Part shown: positions 1 through 5,213 of the stretch, piece after piece | Position numbering within the stretch: position 1 is the stretch's first letter | Layout of the letters: each line of letters opens with the position of its first letter | Assembly: GCA_016207225.1 (NCBI GenBank) | Contig: JACQQB010000130.1 | Span: forward strand, 1-6,730 | Direction of reading: 5' to 3' | From: Microcaldota archaeon | Lineage (GTDB): Archaea > Micrarchaeota > Micrarchaeia > Burarchaeales > JACQQB01 | Length of the DNA stretch: 6,730 bases | Program-made: the position numbers and the translations under genes | Notes under the pieces: generated by a model | What the model saw: the letters and a program-made list of their open reading frames with translations, nothing else | What the model was told of the DNA's origin: nothing | Database searches by the model: none

Positions 1-1
1 A

Positions 2-658
2 TCTGAAACAAGGAAAGAAGTCTTCGACTGCTTAAAAGAAAAAGGTAAGAGGCCTGTCGATTACCTCAACAGCATAGGTTTCCTCTCATCCAGAGTAATT
101 GCATCCCATTGCGTTTGGCTTACTAAACAAGAAGTAAAGACCTTGGCTAAAAACAACGTTAAGGTTGCACACGACCCAGTAAGCAACATGAAATTAGCAA
201 GTGGCGGCATAACTCCTGTCAAAGAAATGCTGGAAAATAATGTTGTTGTTTCTCTTGGAACTGACGGGGCAAGCTCGAACAACTCCTTAAATCTTTTGGA
301 GACAATGAAAGTAACCTGTCTGGTGCACAAAGCTCACAGATGGGATGCAACTGTAATAACTGCTCAGCAGGCACTTGATTTTGCAACAAGGAATGGTGCA
401 ACTTCCCTTGGGTTAAATACGGGTTCAATTGAGGTAGGCAAAACAGCAGACATTGTTTTAATTGACCTTAAGGCTGCAAACCTAAACCCGCACCACAACT
501 TAGTCTCAAACCTGGTTTATTCCTCTAACCCAAGTAATGTTACAGATGTAATAATAGATGGCAAGCTGGTAATGGAAGACCGAAAAATTTTAACCATTGA
601 TGAAGAAAAAACTATTGAAGAAGCTCAAAAAATCTCACAGGACTTGATTTCGAGATGA
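2..658 (+). CDS. mtaD: 5'-methylthioadenosine/S-adenosylhomocysteine deaminase, amidohydrolase family (5' partial)
   Basis: The reading frame is open from base 2, so this is the C-terminal 218 residues of a protein that is usually about 420-430 long; the ATG at 143 is internal. The first visible residues, SET, are the end of the family's HxxET motif, so the N-terminal HxH metal ligands lie outside. Visible active-site elements are the His of ASHCVWL (visible residue 36), the block HDPVSNMKLASGG (57-69) and the metal-ligand Asp in LGTDGASSNNS (Asp88). These are typical of MTA/SAH deaminases (MtaD/DadD group), which convert the adenine of MTA, SAH and often 5'-deoxyadenosine to hypoxanthine in the cytoplasm. 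The usual Asn after the His is Asp here. The C-terminal part matches the composite-domain strand region (IDGKLVMEDRKI). It overlaps the next gene by ATGA, and that neighbour plus the SAH hydrolase supports SAM by-product recycling. The exact substrate range is inferred. Confidence 0.9.
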   Translation, partial: SETRKEVFDCLKEKGKRPVDYLNSIGFLSSRVIASHCVWLTKQEVKTLAKNNVKVAHDPVSNMKLASGGITPVKEMLENNVVVSLGTDGASSNNSLNLLETMKVTCLVHKAHRWDATVITAQQALDFATRNGATSLGLNTGSIEVGKTADIVLIDLKAANLNPHHNLVSNLVYSSNPSNVTDVIIDGKLVMEDRKILTIDEEKTIEEAQKISQDLISR

Positions 659-1380
659 ATACTATGTTAGGGATAATCGCAGGAACAGGGTTTGCCAAAC
701 TGCTAAAAGGAGAAGAACGAACAGTCCCAACTCCTCATGGCAATGCATTGGTAAAGATGATCTCAGTCAATGGAAAAGAGATAGCATTTTTGCCTAGACA
801 CGGGCTATCCCACTCAATTCCACCGCATAAAATCAACTATAAGGCCAACATCTCTGCACTGCACCTGCTGGGCGTAAATAATATTTTTGCAACTTATGCC
901 TGCGGAGTAATTGACAAGTATGACCCTGGCGATATAATAATCCTGGACGATGTCATTGCGTTGGATAAGCTGATTACTTTTTTCGATGACTTTAGCAAAG
1001 GGATTAAGCATACTGACATGACTGAACCATACAGCAAAAGTTTAGGTGCTGTAATCGAAAAAGCAAGCAAAAAAGTCAGCATTCCAGTTAAGAAAGATGG
1101 AATAATCACCACTACGTTTGGTCCTAGGTATGAAACGAGGAGCGAAATAAAAGCATTAAAATTCTTGGGAGCTAATCTAGTCAACATGACCAGTGCCTAT
1201 GAAGTTGTCCTGGCACGGGAACTGGGAATTAATTTTGCGGGTGTTGCAGTAGGGACAAACTATGCCTGTGGCATATCCAAAAATCCATTAACCCATGAAG
1301 AAGTTGAAGCAATGATGAAAGAAAAAGAAAATGAACTTCGTACTCTATTATTGGAAGCATCGAGTATTCTGGAGGATTAA
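655..1380 (+). CDS. Probable S-methyl-5'-thioinosine phosphorylase (MTAP/PNP family)
   Basis: A 241-residue protein of the trimeric MTAP/purine nucleoside phosphorylase family, normal in length. Motifs in order: GTGF phosphate loop (residues 10-13), LPRHG (46-50), PPHKINYKANI (56-66), FGPRYETRSEI (155-165), NMTSAYEVVLAREL (177-190) and TNYACGIS (201-208). MTA phosphorylases have Asp at the position of Asn202 (human MTAP Asp220) to bind the adenine; Asn is the 6-oxopurine choice. The closest enzyme I recall is the Methanocaldococcus methylthioinosine phosphorylase, which shares NYACGISKN. Predicted reaction: methylthioinosine (perhaps also inosine or guanosine) plus phosphate gives hypoxanthine and methylthioribose-1-phosphate. 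The usual AVGSL segment reads YACGVI (81-86), losing the Ser. ATG 655 overlaps the upstream TGA; ATG 664 (MLGIIAG) is an equally good start and fits the family N-terminus. It sits between a nucleoside deaminase and a SAH hydrolase-family gene. Confidence 0.88.
   Translation: MNTMLGIIAGTGFAKLLKGEERTVPTPHGNALVKMISVNGKEIAFLPRHGLSHSIPPHKINYKANISALHLLGVNNIFATYACGVIDKYDPGDIIILDDVIALDKLITFFDDFSKGIKHTDMTEPYSKSLGAVIEKASKKVSIPVKKDGIITTTFGPRYETRSEIKALKFLGANLVNMTSAYEVVLARELGINFAGVAVGTNYACGISKNPLTHEEVEAMMKEKENELRTLLLEASSILED
1371..1375 (+). promoter_or_regulatory. Shine-Dalgarno site of the SAH hydrolase-family gene
   Basis: GGAGG lies 6 bases before ATG 1382, inside the last codons of the phosphorylase gene. 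It fixes the start at 1382 rather than the in-frame ATG at 1331, which lies inside the upstream gene and would add 17 residues that do not look like the family. Confidence 0.85.
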
Positions 1381-1381
1381 A

Positions 1382-2656
1382 ATGAGCAAAGTTAAAGATG
1401 AAAAATTGGCAGTAAAGGGAGAACAAGAGCTAGAGTGGGCAAGGATAAACATGCCTGTCTTAGCGCAAATCAGGGATGAATTCGTCAAAAATAAACCGTT
1501 AAGAAACATAAGGATTGCCACCTGCTTGCATTTAGAGAAAAAAACCGGCATTCTACTCGAGACGTTAGCTGCAGGCGGTGCTTCGGTGGCCTCTTGCAGT
1601 TGCAATCCGCTAACTACTGATGACAAGGTTGCCGCTGCCCTTGCCAAAAAGATGGAAGTGTTTGCATGGGCAGGCCAGAACGACAAGGAATACTATGAAA
1701 ACATCAACCATGTCCTTGATACCAAGCCCCACATAATCATTGATGATGGCTGTGACTTGATCTTTGCCCTGCATAAAGACAGGACTGAACTGCTCGAGAA
1801 TATTAAAGGCGGATGTGAGGAGACAACTACTGGGGTAACAAGACTCAAAGCGATGGAAAGGGACAAAGCACTGAAATTCCCAGTAATCGCGGTAAACAAT
1901 GCCTACTCCAAATTTTTATTCGATAACAGGTTCGGGACTGCAGAATCAACGATAAACGCGATAATGGTCGCAACCAACAAACTATTGGCAGGCAAAACAG
2001 CCGTTGTAGTGGGATACGGATGGTGCGGGAGGGGAATTGCCGACAGACTAAAAGGCTTGGGTGCCAATGTAATAGTAGTGGAGATTGCAGGCACTCTCGG
2101 AACAGACCAGTCAGGGTTTCACAGGGCCCTTGAGGCACTTTATTCTGGCTACAGGGTCATGAGCATAACCGAAGCTGCAAAATACGGGGATATATTCATT
2201 ACTGCAACTGGTAACAAGCACATAATAAACAGCTCACACTTCCCACTCCTGAAAAATAAAGCCATTCTTTCAAACGCAGGCCACTTCAACGTAGAAATAG
2301 ACATTCCGGCACTGAAAGAAATGAGCAAAAATGCCAGGGAAATCAAAGATAACGTAACTGAATACGAGCTTAAAGATGGCAAGAAAATATACGTTCTCTC
2401 AGATGGAAGACTTGTTAATCTTGCCAGACCAAGCGGCCAAGGTCATCCAATCGAGATTATGGACGGCAGTTTCGGGATTCAAGCATTGTCTGTGAAGTAT
2501 GTTGCCGAAAACAAGCTCCAGCCAAATGTCCATGATGTTCCCAGGGATATTGATGAGAGGATTGCCGAGCTAGCTTTGCTGGCTCAAGGTGTAAGGTTAG
2601 AAAAACCTACTCCAGAACAAGTTAAGTATTCACAAAGCTGGGAAGAAGGAACCTAG
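1382..2656 (+). CDS. ahcY: Adenosylhomocysteinase-family hydrolase, possibly S-inosylhomocysteine hydrolase
   Basis: A 424-residue NAD-dependent hydrolase of the short archaeal/Thermotoga form, ending in SWEEGT without the eukaryotic-type tail. Active-site motifs: CLHLEKKT (48-55, His50), SCNPLTTDDKVAAAL (73-87), IDDGCD (120-125), EETTTGVTRL (146-155), SKFLFDNRFGT (176-186, catalytic Lys177 and Asp181), the Rossmann motif GYGWCGRG (211-218) with ribose-binding Glu234, NAGHFNVEI (298-306) and DGRLVNL (341-347) followed by GQGHPIEIMDGSF (352-364). The enzyme splits SAH into adenosine and homocysteine. The HxExK form of the first motif, instead of HxTxE/Q, is what I associate with euryarchaeal enzymes that prefer S-inosylhomocysteine, and the deaminase at the head of the operon fits this. 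About 9-10 extra residues follow Glu234 (about 236-247), replacing the usual DP turn. It starts 1 base after the phosphorylase stop and ends flush against the convergent gene. The family call is very secure; substrate preference is inferred. Confidence 0.95.
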   Translation: MSKVKDEKLAVKGEQELEWARINMPVLAQIRDEFVKNKPLRNIRIATCLHLEKKTGILLETLAAGGASVASCSCNPLTTDDKVAAALAKKMEVFAWAGQNDKEYYENINHVLDTKPHIIIDDGCDLIFALHKDRTELLENIKGGCEETTTGVTRLKAMERDKALKFPVIAVNNAYSKFLFDNRFGTAESTINAIMVATNKLLAGKTAVVVGYGWCGRGIADRLKGLGANVIVVEIAGTLGTDQSGFHRALEALYSGYRVMSITEAAKYGDIFITATGNKHIINSSHFPLLKNKAILSNAGHFNVEIDIPALKEMSKNAREIKDNVTEYELKDGKKIYVLSDGRLVNLARPSGQGHPIEIMDGSFGIQALSVKYVAENKLQPNVHDVPRDIDERIAELALLAQGVRLEKPTPEQVKYSQSWEEGT

Positions 2657-3241
2657 TCAAACAATCTCAAAAACCGGCTCTTTCAGTTTCTTATACAGGT
2701 AATAGCCAAAAATTGTAAAGGCAAAGCTCATGGTAAGGGTTAGTGGATAGATTAAGCTTAAACTATAATCTGGCAAATATGGGCGCGTGTTCCAGACATA
2801 ATCTGAAAAATCATTTGCTACAAACCAAACCAACGCAACCACAACATACCAGTTTTTCACATCAATCTTCTTCGAGAAAATAAAAGCTTCCAAAAACAAT
2901 CCTATATGCCCAAAGAAAAGCAACATGTACTGCAACTGCGAAATTGGCAGGTAAAAGCTACTGTAACTTGACAGGACAAATACTGTCCAAAAACCATATT
3001 TCAACGCACCTATTCCAGTAATAAAGAAAAATAAATCCGCTTTGACATTGGTCCTTGCCAAAACCAATGCAACTGCAACTAACAATGCATACAACGGGCA
3101 ATCTGGCACGAAAGGCCATAAGTAAATCGGGGTTTCAGCTAACTGCGGGCCATAGAAAAATACAAAACCTAAAAACGCACTGAATAAGTTTATCATTACT
3201 ATTGGCCAAAACAAACTCTTTTCAAACCCCAACTCACTCAT
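2657..3241 (-). CDS. DUF1405-like integral membrane protein
   Basis: A 194-residue hydrophobic protein with about six membrane segments (near residues 12-30, 49-62, 69-90, 103-122, 131-146 and 163-183) and basic loops. Conserved-looking features are PIYLWPFVPDCPL (38-50), KYGFW (81-85), the GHIGLFLE helix (111-118) and NDFSDYVWNTRPYLPDY (143-159). The PFVPDxPL, KYGxW and ND..DY..xxPYLP pattern is what I recall for DUF1405 (Bacillus YpjA-like), a family without known function. Its ATG overlaps the stop of the upstream dehydrogenase gene (ATGA at 3241-3238), so translation is probably coupled and the two share a transcript. No catalytic function can be read. The association with aromatic amino acid synthesis might hint at transport or may be simple packing. 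Its stop abuts that of the SAH hydrolase gene with no spacer. Confidence 0.8.
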   Translation of the reverse strand: MSELGFEKSLFWPIVMINLFSAFLGFVFFYGPQLAETPIYLWPFVPDCPLYALLVAVALVLARTNVKADLFFFITGIGALKYGFWTVFVLSSYSSFYLPISQLQYMLLFFGHIGLFLEAFIFSKKIDVKNWYVVVALVWFVANDFSDYVWNTRPYLPDYSLSLIYPLTLTMSFAFTIFGYYLYKKLKEPVFEIV

Positions 3242-4527
3242 CTAATCATAGCTCCAATACCTAAAAATCTTTTCTTTATCCTATCCTCTACCTGCCTAAC
3301 ATCTGCCTCTGCAAATATCGTAAACCTCAAGGTAACGCTCTTCTTCCCATTCATGTTGTAAACATCCTTTATATCCACATTCAAAATATCCTCATGAAGT
3401 CCTTCACCCAATTCCCTCACAATATCCTCTTCACAATCTCCAAAGAGGAATGAAAAATCCCTTCTAATCGTATTCTTACTTTTCCATGCTAGCAAATCCT
3501 TATTTCTTAAAAGCCTAACATTATCCACTTTAAGTTTAACTCTATCTTTTCCTACTTCTAACTCCACAAAGTCCCCAGTAACTTCTTTCAGCAGGCCAAA
3601 ATGTATAACACCAGTGTAAATGTTTTCCAGAGCTACCCGTTTGCCTACCAACTCTTTAAGCATACCTAGCTCTTCACTTAACGCTGCGATTGCCTTGTCT
3701 GACTTTGCCATCGCATCTTCAACATTCCCAAAATGCTTTGCGCTGCTAGCCATGAGCTCTATGAATCTCTTGTTATCTTTTTTCTTCACTATCTGGCTTA
3801 ATCTCTTGGCCTCCTGGATGAATTTTTTATGAACCTCCAAGGTGAATGGATTGTGCATCTGTATTTGCGCATAAACATGCGGATTCTGTCCTATCACTCT
3901 TGCAACTAAATCCAAAGCAAGCTCGTATACCGGGGTAGCTACCACTCTGCTTTTTTTTACATCCACTCCGAGCTCCTTCAACGCGGAGGCAGTAGTAATG
4001 AGCAAGAAGTGGGTCAAAGACTGGACTACTGCCAATAGCTTATCATGCTCTTCAGCAGTCATCTCATAGACTCTAGCTTTGGACTTTTCAAAAAACTCCA
4101 GGATCCTCCTGTACTTTTCACCTTTCTTAACCGGAACAAATATCACTGCCTGTCCTTCCAATGATTTAACTCTCGGTCCATGCAAAGGATGGCAGGCCAC
4201 AACTTCTTCCACTTTAGCTTTTTTCATATCTTTTATGACATCTGCCTTAACACTTGTAAAATCCATAAGCAAAGTTTCTTTCCTCAGCTTTGGGGATATC
4301 TCCTTAATTGTTTTTTTTGCAACTTCTATCGGTACTGAAACAATTACTACATCAGCTCCTTTACAGGCCTGGCTAATCTCCTCTGCTTCAACGTTCAAAT
4401 CTCTCGCTATCTTTTTTGCACTATCCAGGTCTCTTCCAGCAATGCAAACTTGGAAGCCAGATTCCCTAAATAGCCTGGCATATAACCTACCAAATTCTCC
4501 AGTACCGCCTATGATAGAGATTCTCAT
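3238..4527 (-). CDS. tyrA: Prephenate dehydrogenase (TyrA family) with C-terminal barrel-like and FDX-ACB-like extension
   Basis: A 429-residue cytoplasmic enzyme predicted to oxidise and decarboxylate prephenate to 4-hydroxyphenylpyruvate in tyrosine synthesis. Residues 1-150 form a Rossmann domain: GGTGEFG (7-13), and AGRDLDSAKK (30-39), whose Arg32 after strand 2 suggests NADP rather than NAD. Next come VSVPIE (63-68), MDFTSVK (88-94) and the TyrA signature CHPLHGP (112-118) with its His. Residues 155-285 are the helical dimerisation domain, with EEHDKLLAVVQSLTHF (159-174). The length resembles the archaeal Methanocaldococcus enzyme of about 440 residues rather than a minimal TyrA of about 280. 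Residues 290-340 look like a small beta-barrel, and 353-429 read as an FDX-ACB domain: RRDFSF (355-360), DVYNMNGKKSVTLRF (388-402), closing GAMIR. No chorismate mutase or ACT domain is evident. There is no SD before ATG 4527, but a TATA-like box at the right distance suggests a leaderless or nearly leaderless mRNA. Confidence 0.88.
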   Translation of the reverse strand: MRISIIGGTGEFGRLYARLFRESGFQVCIAGRDLDSAKKIARDLNVEAEEISQACKGADVVIVSVPIEVAKKTIKEISPKLRKETLLMDFTSVKADVIKDMKKAKVEEVVACHPLHGPRVKSLEGQAVIFVPVKKGEKYRRILEFFEKSKARVYEMTAEEHDKLLAVVQSLTHFLLITTASALKELGVDVKKSRVVATPVYELALDLVARVIGQNPHVYAQIQMHNPFTLEVHKKFIQEAKRLSQIVKKKDNKRFIELMASSAKHFGNVEDAMAKSDKAIAALSEELGMLKELVGKRVALENIYTGVIHFGLLKEVTGDFVELEVGKDRVKLKVDNVRLLRNKDLLAWKSKNTIRRDFSFLFGDCEEDIVRELGEGLHEDILNVDIKDVYNMNGKKSVTLRFTIFAEADVRQVEDRIKKRFLGIGAMIR

Positions 4528-4537
4528 AGAGATCTAT

Positions 4538-4552
4538 TAAAAAATAAAAAAA
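4538..4552 (-). terminator. T-tract terminator of the glycine-rich membrane protein gene
   Basis: On the minus strand this reads as a run of seven T, one A, then six T, beginning about 25 bases after the stop at 4577 and with no hairpin. Oligo-T tracts of this kind terminate archaeal transcription. It lies between the TATA-like box of the next gene and that gene's start. Confidence 0.6.
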
Positions 4553-4555
4553 GAA

Positions 4556-4563
4556 GTATAAAA
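4556..4563 (-). promoter_or_regulatory. TATA-like box of the tyrA-DUF1405 operon
   Basis: TTTTATAC on the minus strand. Archaeal transcription starts about 25-27 bases downstream of the box centre, i.e. near 4533-4535, only 5-8 bases before ATG 4527. This agrees with the lack of a Shine-Dalgarno site there. The assignment rests on position and composition only. Confidence 0.5.
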
Positions 4564-4576
4564 CCCTATGGTCTGC

Positions 4577-5074
4577 TCACTTAACTTTCAATACCAGCGC
4601 TGCGTACAATGCTCCACCTATTGCGCCTAGTATCGGGCCAATTATTCCCCAGAACACTATTCCGCAAATTCCGCCCACTACACTGCCTAGTATACCGCTT
4701 AGAGCTCCACCCAATATGTTTCCCGCTTCGCCACTAATTGCTCCACCTGCAGCACCACCCAAAGGAGCTGCTATCAATGAAACTATCGTGGAAATAACAA
4801 CAGATAATATACCAGCAATTAAACCTGCAATGGCACCTGCAATCGCTCCATCAACTACTGACTTAATTCCACTGGCTGCAAACTTAACACCGATTGCACC
4901 ATAGGCTATAAACAATCCTATATCCAAAATGCAGAGAACCGGACCTGTTAAACATGTTAATAGCTGTAAGAATGGTACAGCTGCAATTATCGCATTTATT
5001 GAGCTTAAAACGCCTGATAGAATTCCTCCACCAATACCGACTTTGATACCGCCCATTATCTTATCATCAACCAC
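4577..5074 (-). CDS. Glycine-zipper membrane protein of unknown function
   Basis: I do not recognise this 165-residue protein. It is almost entirely Gly, Ala, Ile, Leu and Val, with very few charged residues outside the first 11 and last 4. Membrane segments are likely near 13-34, 36-62, 74-102 and 128-160. Small-xxx-small and glycine-zipper repeats are dense: GIGGGILSG (13-21), DGAIAGAIAGLIAG (75-88), GGAAGGAISG (106-115), GGALSGILGSVVGGICG (122-138) and GPILGAIGGAL (146-156). Such repeats pack helices tightly in oligomeric membrane proteins and in some pore-forming peptides. The start is GTG 5074, chosen because GGTGAT lies 3 bases before it; a start at Met7 has no such site. It is monocistronic, with its own promoter, an upstream palindrome and a T-tract terminator. 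A structural or stress-related membrane protein and a secreted hydrophobic peptide precursor are both possible; nothing decides between them. Confidence 0.75.
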   Translation of the reverse strand: MVDDKIMGGIKVGIGGGILSGVLSSINAIIAAVPFLQLLTCLTGPVLCILDIGLFIAYGAIGVKFAASGIKSVVDGAIAGAIAGLIAGILSVVISTIVSLIAAPLGGAAGGAISGEAGNILGGALSGILGSVVGGICGIVFWGIIGPILGAIGGALYAALVLKVK

Positions 5075-5077
5075 TGT

Positions 5078-5085
5078 ATCACCTC
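5078..5085 (-). promoter_or_regulatory. Shine-Dalgarno site deciding the GTG start of the glycine-zipper gene
   Basis: GAGGTGAT on the minus strand, complementary to the archaeal 16S rRNA 3' end, with 3 bases to GTG 5074. The same GTGAT-N3-start spacing occurs before the dehydrogenase gene at 6278. An ATG just upstream (5087) runs into a stop after two codons and cannot be the start. Confidence 0.75.
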
Positions 5086-5112
5086 ATACCTCTGTATGTT
5101 TCTATTGCACCG

Positions 5113-5121
5113 ATATTAAAA
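5113..5121 (-). promoter_or_regulatory. TATA-like box of the glycine-zipper gene
   Basis: TTTTAATAT on the minus strand. A start of transcription about 26 bases downstream (near 5090) would give a leader of about 15 bases that just contains the GAGGTGAT site, a coherent arrangement. The perfect palindrome ends 20 bases upstream of this box. Confidence 0.45.
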
Positions 5122-5141
5122 GTTTATTGTACGAAATTTTC

Positions 5142-5161
5142 ATTGTAACTATAGTTACAAT
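5142..5161. promoter_or_regulatory. Perfect 20-bp palindrome, candidate operator
   Basis: ATTGTAACTA followed directly by its exact reverse complement; the symmetry stops after 10 bases on each side. It lies 20 bp upstream of the TATA-like box and 67 bp upstream of the GTG start of the glycine-zipper gene, and about 50 bp past the stop of the dehydrogenase gene. Absence of a loop and of a GC-rich stem argues for a binding site of a dimeric regulator rather than a hairpin terminator. The upstream-of-TATA position would suit an activator, although a repressor is not excluded. The regulator is not in the window as far as I can see. Confidence 0.6.
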
Positions 5162-5213
5162 CGGCAGTATTAATGCTCTGTTTTCTATATTAAGCCTTTT
5201 TAAAACTCTTTAC

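Noticed and set aside
143..658. ATG at 143 as the start of the deaminase
   Set aside because: The frame is open to base 2 and encodes conserved family sequence (SET, ASHCVWL) before it; the gene is cut by the window edge.
1331..1381. Longer N-terminus of the SAH hydrolase-family gene from ATG 1331
   Set aside because: It lies inside the phosphorylase gene and lacks an SD; GGAGG at 1371 points to ATG 1382.
1348..1686. 112-codon open frame on the minus strand
   Set aside because: It is antisense to the well-conserved SAH hydrolase-family gene, with no start signals.
4079..4540. 153-codon open frame on the plus strand
   Set aside because: It is antisense to the TyrA Rossmann domain; its composition is that of a shadow frame.
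4716..4904. Pro/Ala-rich plus-strand frame
   Set aside because: It is the complement of Gly/Ala codons of the glycine-zipper gene, which has its own SD and promoter.
5162..5213. Possible terminator or second promoter after the dehydrogenase gene (TTTTAAAAA and an AATATAG stretch on the minus strand)
   Set aside because: Only short AT-rich runs; too weak to call a terminator or a TATA box with confidence.
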